Below, piece by piece: positions 1-8,542 of a stretch of DNA of 56,746 bases (position 1 is the stretch's first letter; every line of letters begins with the position of its first letter). A program made the translations under genes and the position numbers. Origin of the DNA: Pseudomonas tehranensis (GTDB lineage: Bacteria; Pseudomonadota; Gammaproteobacteria; Pseudomonadales; Pseudomonadaceae); NCBI RefSeq assembly GCF_014268615.1, contig NZ_JABWQV010000010.1, positions 1 through 56,746 on the forward strand. The letters are read 5' to 3'. The notes beneath the pieces are model-generated. The model made no database searches. It was not told the DNA's origin and worked only from the letters and a program-made list of their open reading frames with translations.

Positions 1-31
1 AGCCTCGTTGCACTCGTCAGCTCCTACAGGG
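1..31. repeat. Right arm of a REP-like repeat cut by the window edge
   Basis: The first bases match the right arm of the inverted repeat at 51649-51756 almost exactly (shared core CCTCGTTGCACTCG, then AGCTCCTACA). It is therefore one arm of the same dispersed intergenic repeat family, with the partner arm presumably to the left of the window. Confidence 0.75.
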
Positions 32-91
32 CGCAACCCAATGGGCCACATCCGGCCTTGATTGCAGTCCTGCAACCCACGTGTTTTTTGT

Positions 92-129
92 TAGAATCCG
101 CCACGCGCCTAACAGGGCGCGTTTTTTTT
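92..129 (+). terminator. Hairpin plus T-tract in the trhO leader
   Basis: CGCGCC (104-109) pairs with GGCGCG (116-121) and is followed by eight T residues, the shape of an intrinsic terminator. A -10-like TAGAAT sits at 92-97 just upstream, so the hairpin may lie near the start of the trhO transcript and act as an attenuator. It could equally end an upstream transcript. The -35 region is weak (CTGCAA, 70-75). Confidence 0.5.
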
Positions 130-176
130 CGCATCCGGTTCACCCTTTGCGAGGGTAGCCACCTGGAGAAATACCC

Positions 177-1118
177 ATGACACCATCCATTGTCGTGGCG
201 GCACTGTATAAGTTCGTCACCCTTGAAGATTACGTCGAGCTGCGTGAGCCACTGCTCAAGGCCATGCTCGACAACGGCATCAAAGGCACGCTGCTGATCG
301 CCGAAGAAGGCATCAACGGCACCGTTTCCGGCACCCGCGAAGGCATCGACGGTTTGTTGGCCTGGCTCAAGAACGACCCACGCATGATCGACATCGATCA
401 CAAAGAGTCGTATTGCGACGAGCAACCGTTCTACCGCACCAAGGTCAAGCTTAAGAAGGAAATCGTCACCCTCGGCGTCGAAGGCGTGGACCCCAACAAA
501 CAGGTGGGCACTTATGTCGAACCGCAGGACTGGAATGCGCTGATCAGCGACCCGGAAGTCTTGCTGATCGACACCCGCAACGACTACGAAGTGTCCATCG
601 GCACCTTTGAAGGCGCGATCGACCCCAAGACCACCAGCTTTCGCGAGTTCCCCGAGTACATCAAAGCCCATTTCGATCCGGCCCGGCACAAGAAGGTCGC
701 GATGTTCTGCACCGGTGGCATTCGCTGCGAAAAAGCCTCCAGTTACATGCTCGGCCAGGGTTTCGACGAGGTCTATCACCTCAAGGGCGGCATCCTGAAG
801 TACCTTGAAGAGGTGCCGCAGGAAGAAACCAAATGGCGCGGCGACTGCTTCGTGTTCGATAACCGCGTGACCGTCCGCCATGACCTTAGCGAAGGCGACT
901 ACGATCAGTGTCATGCCTGTCGTACACCGGTGAGCGTAGAAGACCGCGCTTCGGAGCACTACGTGCCAGGCATCAGTTGCCCGCATTGCTGGGATAAGCT
1001 GAGCGAAAAGACCCGGCGCAGCGCCATCGACCGGCAAAAGCAGATCGAACTGGCCAAGGCCCGCAACATGCCGCATCCGATCGGCTACAACTATAAGCAA
1101 TCACCTTCCGAGGCTTGA
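177..1118 (+). CDS. trhO: tRNA uridine(34) 5-hydroxylase, rhodanese-family TrhO (YceA)
   Basis: The 313-residue protein has the TrhO/YceA architecture: an N-terminal acylphosphatase-like region (residues 1-95), then a rhodanese domain (about 120-220) with the active-site loop CTGGIRCEK, catalytic Cys178. The C-terminal tail carries CxxC pairs (CHAC and CPHC) that could bind metal. The family uses oxygen to hydroxylate U34 of certain tRNAs, the first step of 5-(carboxy)methoxyuridine formation; it acts in the cytoplasm. Length fits the family. The ATG follows a GGAGAA ribosome site. The next gene starts 3 bases after its stop, so the two are probably co-transcribed. Function is inferred from family membership. 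Confidence 0.93.
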   Translation: MTPSIVVAALYKFVTLEDYVELREPLLKAMLDNGIKGTLLIAEEGINGTVSGTREGIDGLLAWLKNDPRMIDIDHKESYCDEQPFYRTKVKLKKEIVTLGVEGVDPNKQVGTYVEPQDWNALISDPEVLLIDTRNDYEVSIGTFEGAIDPKTTSFREFPEYIKAHFDPARHKKVAMFCTGGIRCEKASSYMLGQGFDEVYHLKGGILKYLEEVPQEETKWRGDCFVFDNRVTVRHDLSEGDYDQCHACRTPVSVEDRASEHYVPGISCPHCWDKLSEKTRRSAIDRQKQIELAKARNMPHPIGYNYKQSPSEA

Positions 1119-1121
1119 ACC

Positions 1122-1757
1122 ATGGCGCCACGCCTGCTCTATGTGATGGACCCGATGTGTTCCTGGTGCTGGGGTTTTGCGCCGGTTGCCGAGGCACTGG
1201 TCGAGCAGGCGCAGGCCGCCGGGGTAGAACTGCACCTGGTGGTGGGCGGTTTGCGCACCGGCAGCGGTTCGGCCCTGGAGCCGACCACCCGACGTTATAT
1301 CCTCGAGCATTGGCAGGCCGTCACCCAGGCCACCGGCCAGACGTTCAAGCTTGAAGGTGCGTTGCCGGACGGTTTTGTCTATGACACCGAACCGGCCTGC
1401 CGGGCACTGGTGACGGCCCGTGGCCTGGCGCCGGACCTGGCGTGGAAGCTGTTGAAGCTGATCCAGCAGGCGTTTTATGTCGAGGGTCGTGATGTGACCC
1501 ACGCCAGCGTCCTGGTGGAACTGGCCGAACAGGCCGGACTGCCACGCATCGAGTTCGCCGCAGCATTTGACCGCGCCGAGCAACATGCGGCCACTGCTGC
1601 AGATTTCACTTGGGTGCAGGATCTTGGCATCGCCGGTTTTCCTACGCTGTTGGCCGAACGTGACGGTCAATTGGCCTTGCTTACCAATGGCTACCAGCCC
1701 CTGAGCCAGTTGTCGCCACTGCTGGGCCGCTGGCTGGAGCGCGCGGCCTGTGCCTGA
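1122..1757 (+). CDS. DsbA/FrnE-family thioredoxin-fold oxidoreductase
   Basis: A 211-residue protein with the active-site motif CSWC at residues 13-16, within MDPMCSWCWGF, and an insertion rich in helices, as in the DsbA-like FrnE/HCCA-isomerase subfamily. The cis-Pro-like segment near the C-terminus reads IAGFPTL. There is no signal peptide, so it is probably cytoplasmic, unlike true periplasmic DsbA. The family includes disulfide oxidoreductases and glutathione-dependent isomerases; the substrate here cannot be told. It starts 3 bases after trhO and overlaps the ABC exporter gene by 8 bases, so all three look like one operon. Confidence 0.85.
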   Translation: MAPRLLYVMDPMCSWCWGFAPVAEALVEQAQAAGVELHLVVGGLRTGSGSALEPTTRRYILEHWQAVTQATGQTFKLEGALPDGFVYDTEPACRALVTARGLAPDLAWKLLKLIQQAFYVEGRDVTHASVLVELAEQAGLPRIEFAAAFDRAEQHAATAADFTWVQDLGIAGFPTLLAERDGQLALLTNGYQPLSQLSPLLGRWLERAACA

Positions 1758-3567
1758 CCGGGCGGATGACGTATCCCTTGCGCCACGCGTCGACCGCTTG
1801 AGCTGGGCCGAAATCCGCCGTCTGGCCCTTAAACACAAGAAAGCCCTGTGGATCGCCAACGGCGTGGCCGTGCTGGCGACGCTGTGCAGCGTACCCATCC
1901 CGCTGCTGTTGCCGCTGCTGGTGGACGAAGTGCTGCTGGGCCAGGGCGACGCGGCATTGAAGGTCATGAACCATGCGTTGCCGAGCGGCTGGCAAAGCGC
2001 GGCCGGTTATATTGGCCTGATGCTGGTGGTGACCTTGGTCCTGCGATGCGGCGCTTTGCTGTTCAACGTGCTGCAGGCGCGATTGTTCGCCAGGCTGGCC
2101 AAGGACATCGTTTATCGCATTCGCGTCCGGTTGATCGAACGGCTCAAACGTATTTCCCTGGGCGAGTACGAAAGCCTGGGCAGCGGTACCGTGACCACGC
2201 ACCTGGTCACCGATCTGGACACCCTGGATAAATTCGTCGGCGAAACCCTCAGTCGTTTCCTGGTGGCGATGCTGACACTGGTGGGCACTGCCGGCATTCT
2301 GGTGTGGATGCACTGGCAACTGGCGCTGCTGATCCTGTTGTTCAACCCGTTGGTGATCTACGCCACGGTGCAGTTGGGCAAACGGGTCAAGCATCTCAAG
2401 AAGCTCGAGAACGACAGCACCTCGCGCTTCACCCAGGCCCTGACCGAAACCCTGGATGCTATCCAGGAGGTGCGTGCCGGTAACCGTCAGGGTTATTTCC
2501 TTGGTCGATTGGGGACGCGGGCCAGGGAGGTCCGTGACTACGCAGTGAGCTCACAGTGGAAAACCGATGCCTCGAACCGCGCCAGCGGTTTGCTGTTTCA
2601 GTTTGGTATCGATATTTTTCGCGCAGCGGCGATGCTCACCGTCCTGTTCTCCGACCTCTCCATCGGCCAGATGCTGGCGGTGTTCAGCTACCTGTGGTTC
2701 ATGATCGGACCGGTGGAGCAACTGCTCAATCTGCAGTACGCGTTTTATGCCGCCGGGGGCGCATTGTCGCGGATCAACGAGTTGCTGGCCCGTGCCGACG
2801 AACCGCAATACACCGGCAGTGTTAACCCGTTCCAGGGACGCGACACCGTGGGTATCGAAGTTCAGGGGCTGAGTTTCGGCTACGGCGACGAACTGGTGCT
2901 GAACCAGATGAATCTGTCGATTGCCCCCGGTGAAAAAGTCGCGATTGTCGGCGCCAGCGGGGGTGGCAAAAGTACCTTGGTCCAGTTGCTGTTGGGGCTG
3001 TACACGCCGCTGGCCGGGACCATCCGTTTCGGCGGTTCGACTCAGCAGGAAATCGGCCTGGAAACCGTGCGCGACAATGTTGCGGTGGTCCTGCAGCATC
3101 CCGCGCTGTTCAACGACACGGTGCGGGCCAACCTGACCATGGGTCGCGAGCGCACGGACGAGGCCTGCTGGCAAGCGCTGGAAATCGCCCAACTGCACCA
3201 GACGATCCTGAGTTTACCCAACGGCCTGGACAGCATCGTCGGGCGTTCCGGCGTGCGTCTGTCCGGCGGGCAGCGCCAGCGCCTGGCCATTGCCCGGATG
3301 GTGCTGGCCGAGCCCAAGGTGGTGATCCTCGACGAGGCCACGTCCGCGCTGGACGCCGCCACCGAGTACAACCTGCACCAGGCGCTGGCGCGGTTCTTGA
3401 GCAACCGCACCACCTTGATCATCGCGCACCGGTTGTCGGCCGTGAAGCAGGCCGACCGGGTGCTGGTGTTCGACGGCGGACAAATCGCCGAGGATGGCGA
3501 CCATCAGCAACTGATTGCTGACGGGGGGTTATACGCCAAGCTCTACGGGCATCTGCAGCAGCATTGA
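1750..3567 (+). CDS. ABC exporter, fused permease and ATPase (MsbA/MdlB-like half-transporter)
   Basis: A 605-residue type IV (exporter-fold) half-transporter that should work as a homodimer in the inner membrane. The first ~330 residues are the six-helix transmembrane domain. The nucleotide-binding domain has Walker A GASGGGKST (about 401-409), the signature LSGGQRQR (from about 504), Walker B VVILDEATSAL (about 525-535) and the H-loop IIAHRLS. The GTG start lies inside the end of the DsbA-like gene (8-base overlap), indicating coupled translation. The substrate is unknown; the family moves lipids, peptides or drugs outward. The convergent toxin gene ends 10 bases beyond its stop. Confidence 0.9.
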   Translation: MPDRADDVSLAPRVDRLSWAEIRRLALKHKKALWIANGVAVLATLCSVPIPLLLPLLVDEVLLGQGDAALKVMNHALPSGWQSAAGYIGLMLVVTLVLRCGALLFNVLQARLFARLAKDIVYRIRVRLIERLKRISLGEYESLGSGTVTTHLVTDLDTLDKFVGETLSRFLVAMLTLVGTAGILVWMHWQLALLILLFNPLVIYATVQLGKRVKHLKKLENDSTSRFTQALTETLDAIQEVRAGNRQGYFLGRLGTRAREVRDYAVSSQWKTDASNRASGLLFQFGIDIFRAAAMLTVLFSDLSIGQMLAVFSYLWFMIGPVEQLLNLQYAFYAAGGALSRINELLARADEPQYTGSVNPFQGRDTVGIEVQGLSFGYGDELVLNQMNLSIAPGEKVAIVGASGGGKSTLVQLLLGLYTPLAGTIRFGGSTQQEIGLETVRDNVAVVLQHPALFNDTVRANLTMGRERTDEACWQALEIAQLHQTILSLPNGLDSIVGRSGVRLSGGQRQRLAIARMVLAEPKVVILDEATSALDAATEYNLHQALARFLSNRTTLIIAHRLSAVKQADRVLVFDGGQIAEDGDHQQLIADGGLYAKLYGHLQQH

Positions 3568-3582
3568 TCGCCGGGGATCAAT
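3563..3582. other. Short hairpin spanning two convergent stop codons
   Basis: ATTGATC (3563-3569) pairs with GATCAAT (3576-3582). The hairpin lies between the convergent ABC exporter and toxin genes and covers both stop codons. It has no T-tract on either side, so it is at best a weak bidirectional terminator. Confidence 0.3.
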
Positions 3583-6500
3583 CGGATTCGGTTGAAGAAC
3601 TCATTTCAGTTGCCGGACGCTTACGGCGCTGTCCCCATATGACGTTCAACGCATCGGCTCCGCGCTCATGACCGAACTCCTTCATGACAATCGCGCAGGA
3701 TTCGCAAGGAGGCAGGGTGGTGGCAAGCGTGATCGACTTGATGTCTTCAGGGTTTGGATACTTTTCGCTGATGTAGGCAATCAGCTTGCTTTCACTGTCT
3801 GCGGAGGTCACTCGACTGAGCCTGTCCGAAGTGCCCGGAGCGTCCATCAGATGAGGGATCGCCAGCAATTTCCCATCGGCGCTCAGGGTGAGGGACGCAG
3901 GGTCAATCGCGTTCCGGATGCCATCAACATTAAAGTAAGTGGCGTCTTTGAAGGTGACTTGCGTATGGCCGCTGTGGGATTTGAACAGGGGCAGGTGCCG
4001 GGTGTAGTCCTCGATTCCGGAAACGCTGACATATATTTCGTTGTTTCCTGCTGCCGTGATGACGTCGGCAAAAGCTATGTTTTTTTGGTTCTTGGTTGGA
4101 AGGGTTTTTTGCAGTTCCTGCATGGCGTCATGGATGGTCACCGTTCGGCCGGTTGATTGAGACGGGCCTGCAATGGAGGGGGATGTAAAAAGCGCGTTGA
4201 AGATGTTTGCGGTTGATTTCTGTATGGCTTCGGGTGCTTGTGTGGTGGGTTGCCACACGGCTGCCCCGTTAGGTAAATCAGAGACAATCATTCTGGTGCG
4301 ACGATCGAATAACACCGCCTCGGCGGGGTAGGTACTGACTTTCAGCCACTTCATATTGGAGGGCGGATGACTCGGTGCGCCAATGGGGATCGAAATTTCA
4401 TCGATCTTGTCCAGTGCCCGTTCGACCTGGTCTCTTCCGTAGATTCGCGCGGCATTGTTGGCATTCAGCGAACCGATATAAACCCGTTGCAGCTCTTCTC
4501 CCAAAGAGCCGGGCGTCAGGTCGTTTGGACCAAGCCTTTTCAGGCTCAGAGGAGACTCGACACTCTCAGTGGAGAGCAATCGGGTCATGTAATAATCATC
4601 CGTGTTCAAGCGGGTGAATATGTACGTGAAGTGCTCATCGATCGAGGGAATGATGAGCGCGCCGGTTTGATGGATATCGTCAATTTTTTCTGCCGAACCG
4701 GTTACTTTGATGCTGCCGTAAAGGCCGGTTTGAAATTCCAGGGTCGCCGTAATGGTTTCTCTGGGGATGGGGACTCTGCTGGAGAGACCGATCCATTGCG
4801 GTTTGCCTTTGTAGGTGTTGAGCTTGCCGTCCTTGAGTTCATAGATTTTCCCTTCGAAGGCGAGCAGGGCGCGATCGTTGGGATGCTTGGGCGTGGAGGG
4901 ATAGAAAATCGCGTCACCAAACCAGGGCGCCCAGCTTAACTCGGTGCTGAACTCGCCCGCGGGTGGGCGCTCGGCAGGCTGGTCCGGCAATATATAACGG
5001 GTCTTGCACACCTCGTCTGGCGCACGCCGGACACGGCACGCAAGTTTCCTCAAGGGGGGGCTGTCATCCGTGTGGCTGATGCGGCGCAGGGTTCCCGCCT
5101 TCAAACGATAGGGCACGTCATCCACATAAAAGAGGCGGCCGCCATCGACTTCAAGCACCTCTCGTACGCGGGCATTTTCTGGCAACTCGACAAGGACTTC
5201 GCTATCGGTTTGGGCTCGCGTGCTGAAGTGGGAGCGGCCCGGTGACACTTCAGCGCCCAGTTCAGGGCCGTAGGGCCGGGACGATAAAGGGTCAATCAAC
5301 CGGTAATCAGCGCTGCCTGTGGCTGCGGTGTTGCGCACAGGAACATCGTCAATGCCGCGCACCGTGCTCAATTGGTCATTGATTGTCAGTGGACGCCAGC
5401 GGCCCGGATCCGTGACCTGACTCATGCCTTGGACGAAATCGTATTGGCCGGCGCGCCCGGACAATGTCTTGAGACTGAGGTAACCCTTTTTGCCGAACCG
5501 GTACACGCTCTGGCTGCCTGCTCGCAGCAAGGAGGCAATGCCGTCGAGCGGGTTCAGGGTGGCGTTGAGCAAACTACCTGTGAGCGTTGCAAAGGCAGGC
5601 AGCGCTTTGCCAATGCTCAACTTGCCCGCGGCGCTGACCAACTTCAGCGAGCCTGAGGCAAACTTGCCGATGGGCCGGGCGAAGACAACAAAATCAGTGA
5701 ACAGGCCAAAGGCTCCACTCACCAGGCGATCACGGTCTCCCGAAGCCAGGTCTTCGATACTGCCCCAGAAGGGCACAAACATTTTTATGATTTCCAGGGT
5801 TTTTTCACGCTTGGCCTTTTGACGGTCGAATTCAGTTTCGCCATAACAACGGTCGTAGAGCTGTTTTTCGTCAACGAAAAGCAGCTTCTCGGCAATGTAG
5901 CAGGCCACGTCCAAGGTGATTTTCGATTCCAATGTCCGCGGTAGGCTATGGTCGGTGTCGCTAATATTCGATTCACCGAACGTGACGCCAAGCGGGTCCA
6001 AGATGGCTTGGCATTCTGCGTGAGCGCCGGGGACAGTGCCGTTTACATGGGCATCCCAATCGAACGGAAGGGTTTTATGGCGAAGAACATCCACACTCAC
6101 CGCTGAGCCGCGGCTGACTCTCCAGTGTTCGATTTTGCGCTCTGCGCCGAGATGGTGTGGCTCAATATCCGGTCGTGGGCGGATCACCCCAGCCCGCGGG
6201 AGCAGTTCGTAGTACGAGGTTTTGCGCTGGCTCGTCGTTTCCAGAATGAAGCCATTACGCGCGCGCAGGGGCAGTGTCTTATCTTCGGTTTCATTGCTGG
6301 CTTCAATGCCCGTGGTTTCTTTTCTGAGGCTGTAGACCTTTATCACGCCCTGCTCCAGGGCTTGGCGATCAGCCAGGGGCAGTGATGCGAGCAGATGGAT
6401 GATTAACGTGCGATAGGCGCTTCTGATGAAGCTGAGGTAGATGTCGAAATGGGTTTTGAACGTTTGCTCGATATCGGGGAGCGTTCGGTTCTGCTGGGGA

Positions 6501-8242
6501 ATGGCGGTAAAACCGGGCCCGGCAAAGTTAGTCTGTAGGGTTGCATCGTGGTCGATCCTGAACCAGACATCGGTGATGACTTTTCCATCGGGCCGGGTGA
6601 CGAACCATTTATGTTCGGTGAGTTGGCCGGATGCATACACATCCGCGAATGTGTAGGTTTGGGGGGCGAGTCTTCCAATGGGGCCACTGAGTCGAGTCAC
6701 GGGGGCGGCATACGTGCTGGCCTCTTTCACCAGCTTCCTGCCATCCGTCACGAACCGGCCGTCTGCGAAGAGCTTCGCCATTTTAAGCCTGGCAATGTTC
6801 AGCCTCTCGGGGGGGCGGCTATCCAGCCAGTTGACCGCCCGGGTCAAGCTATCGATGGTGAAGTCAAGCTTTTCTACAGCAGTTTGTATCTCCGGCAGGG
6901 TGTAGTGCCCGTCGGCCTTATGGGCAACCAGGCCGTTTGTCACGGCCCATTCCAGCATGGGTTTCAACCTTGTCAGGGTGACCAGTTTCAGGTCATCAGC
7001 CGTGGCTTCACTGGCGTATTGGCCAGGGAAGTCGACCAGTTGCTGGAAACTCAGTCTTTGCAGCAACGTCGGGTCGATCGCGTCAGCAAGATACACACCA
7101 TGGGCAAAATTCACCCAGACGGTGGAGCTTCGATAAGGCAGCTGCGACGGTATATCGCGAATCTGGAAGTGTGGCGGGAACAAGGGTTGATAAAGACACG
7201 CAAGCAGAATGGATTCGTTCACTGTCGCGGCGCGTTTTGAAGACAGCAGATGCGCCTCGAACTCGGCCCGAATCTGCCCATAGCTTTTCCCCCAGTTGGA
7301 CGAATGTTGCCACGGGTAACCGGCGATACTGTCCGGGCTCTTGTTTTGGCCGTTTTCGAGCCAAAGACGAATGGCGTGGGCGAGCAACTTGGCGCATATC
7401 CCCGCAGCCGTGTCCTCACCGGGTCTGCCGCCGAACCAGCCCAGCGCTTGCAATAACCTGGTTGCCAGTTTCCGGGCGTTCGTCGATTGCACAATAGCGT
7501 CCAGATACGCCGAAGGCTTCGCCCGGATTTGCGTCGTCGTCAATGTGTCGATATCCAAAGCGCCGAGGTAGGCCAGCAATGGGGTGTGCGGCGTAGGCAG
7601 GAATTGACGTACTGTGTCAGTGATCAGGTTTTCAGTGTGGGGGCTCAAGGCGTCGATGTTTATTCCATGTCCAAGTCCCAGCGTGTGGTGAGCGCGTTTC
7701 TCTTCCAGCGCATTTATCGTGGCGTTGCGTTGCTCGGTGTTTTGCGGATTGCAGGGGGTAATACCGTAAAACCAGGTCATTTGTGCAAATGTTACTTGGC
7801 CGTCGAAACGAATTTGCCCACCCAATAGTCGAGCAGTTTTTTCAACCTGTGCACGCAGGCCGTTCCAAGAGGGAGCGTTGTTCAGTGGAATCTGAATGGT
7901 GGTTTCTCTGTTCCTTGAAAGTGTCTCGTAGATGGCTTTGCCGTCTTTTAAAGTGACGATCAAGTGGTAATGAGGGGCGCTCAGCGTTTTGCACAACGCC
8001 TGATAGTTTTTGTCCTGGATGAGCGTGTGCAATGCTCGTTGTCCGGTTTCATTTTCCAACGCCATGGGTGAACAAAGCCTGGGCTTGACCAGACTGTCGG
8101 CCAACGTCAGCAGCGGTGTCTGATGGTTTCGAACGAGCGATAACATGGCCTCGTAATCGCCCAGCAAACCCTGATGTTTTTCGGCATAAGAGGGTGTCGG
8201 GCTCAGGCTCGTTGAAAGGCCGGGGGCGGCGGTAGATTGCAT
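3578..8242 (-). CDS. Very large toxin-like protein with C-terminal deaminase domain
   Basis: A 1554-residue protein. The start chosen is the ATG at 8242 (MQSTAAPG); an upstream in-frame ATG at 8389 would add 49 residues with no convincing character. The N-terminal and middle parts resemble the large toxin-like proteins of fluorescent pseudomonads annotated as dermonecrotic-toxin-like (DUF6543 type). A Gly/Ala-rich hydrophobic stretch (FGLFTDFVVFARPIGKFA and following) could insert into membranes. The last ~170 residues look like a bacterial toxin deaminase: strand NIAFADVIT, a SVSG turn, D1482-S-E1484 followed by K, then PCESC at 1512-1516, the DxE and PCxxC metal and catalytic motifs of the deaminase superfamily (closest in style to the BURPS668_1122 class). 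No secretion signal and no adjacent immunity gene are visible. The deaminase call is inference from motifs. Confidence 0.75.
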   Translation of the reverse strand: MQSTAAPGLSTSLSPTPSYAEKHQGLLGDYEAMLSLVRNHQTPLLTLADSLVKPRLCSPMALENETGQRALHTLIQDKNYQALCKTLSAPHYHLIVTLKDGKAIYETLSRNRETTIQIPLNNAPSWNGLRAQVEKTARLLGGQIRFDGQVTFAQMTWFYGITPCNPQNTEQRNATINALEEKRAHHTLGLGHGINIDALSPHTENLITDTVRQFLPTPHTPLLAYLGALDIDTLTTTQIRAKPSAYLDAIVQSTNARKLATRLLQALGWFGGRPGEDTAAGICAKLLAHAIRLWLENGQNKSPDSIAGYPWQHSSNWGKSYGQIRAEFEAHLLSSKRAATVNESILLACLYQPLFPPHFQIRDIPSQLPYRSSTVWVNFAHGVYLADAIDPTLLQRLSFQQLVDFPGQYASEATADDLKLVTLTRLKPMLEWAVTNGLVAHKADGHYTLPEIQTAVEKLDFTIDSLTRAVNWLDSRPPERLNIARLKMAKLFADGRFVTDGRKLVKEASTYAAPVTRLSGPIGRLAPQTYTFADVYASGQLTEHKWFVTRPDGKVITDVWFRIDHDATLQTNFAGPGFTAIPQQNRTLPDIEQTFKTHFDIYLSFIRSAYRTLIIHLLASLPLADRQALEQGVIKVYSLRKETTGIEASNETEDKTLPLRARNGFILETTSQRKTSYYELLPRAGVIRPRPDIEPHHLGAERKIEHWRVSRGSAVSVDVLRHKTLPFDWDAHVNGTVPGAHAECQAILDPLGVTFGESNISDTDHSLPRTLESKITLDVACYIAEKLLFVDEKQLYDRCYGETEFDRQKAKREKTLEIIKMFVPFWGSIEDLASGDRDRLVSGAFGLFTDFVVFARPIGKFASGSLKLVSAAGKLSIGKALPAFATLTGSLLNATLNPLDGIASLLRAGSQSVYRFGKKGYLSLKTLSGRAGQYDFVQGMSQVTDPGRWRPLTINDQLSTVRGIDDVPVRNTAATGSADYRLIDPLSSRPYGPELGAEVSPGRSHFSTRAQTDSEVLVELPENARVREVLEVDGGRLFYVDDVPYRLKAGTLRRISHTDDSPPLRKLACRVRRAPDEVCKTRYILPDQPAERPPAGEFSTELSWAPWFGDAIFYPSTPKHPNDRALLAFEGKIYELKDGKLNTYKGKPQWIGLSSRVPIPRETITATLEFQTGLYGSIKVTGSAEKIDDIHQTGALIIPSIDEHFTYIFTRLNTDDYYMTRLLSTESVESPLSLKRLGPNDLTPGSLGEELQRVYIGSLNANNAARIYGRDQVERALDKIDEISIPIGAPSHPPSNMKWLKVSTYPAEAVLFDRRTRMIVSDLPNGAAVWQPTTQAPEAIQKSTANIFNALFTSPSIAGPSQSTGRTVTIHDAMQELQKTLPTKNQKNIAFADVITAAGNNEIYVSVSGIEDYTRHLPLFKSHSGHTQVTFKDATYFNVDGIRNAIDPASLTLSADGKLLAIPHLMDAPGTSDRLSRVTSADSESKLIAYISEKYPNPEDIKSITLATTLPPCESCAIVMKEFGHERGADALNVIWGQRRKRPATEMSSSTESD

Positions 8243-8542
8243 ATGGAGGTTCCTAGTGATTAACGAACGTTTCTCTACATGCCTCGATAAAGTGCAAGGT
8301 CTAGAGAAGGTCCGTATCAAAACAGTCCAGGCAAACCCGGGGTGGTAGATAGGTATGGCGGGCAGGAAAGTTGTAACGGTGTTTGGCAATTACCAGGGTT
8401 TTATCGCCCCTCTTGTCCCAGGCATCCAAGGGCATGGGGTGTCAAATAGTGTCCGGCCTCTTGCGGGGAGCTGCTACGCCTCCTAGTCTTGCGGGAATGA
8501 GCGGTCTGAATGCTGATCGCCTACGCCTATGCAAGGGATCTC
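8243..8542. other. Divergent intergenic region, no gene seen
   Basis: About 300 bases between the divergently read toxin gene and the c-di-GMP gene. It should hold both promoters. I see no convincing sigma-70 box pair, repeat or small gene in it; in particular there is no candidate immunity gene. Confidence 0.5.

Noticed and set aside
24..1100. Open frame opposite trhO
   Set aside because: trhO is a clear family member on the plus strand; the opposite frame has no recognisable features.
3568..8542. An immunity gene for the deaminase toxin
   Set aside because: The downstream gap is 10 bases and the upstream 300 bases contain no open frame with a supportable product.
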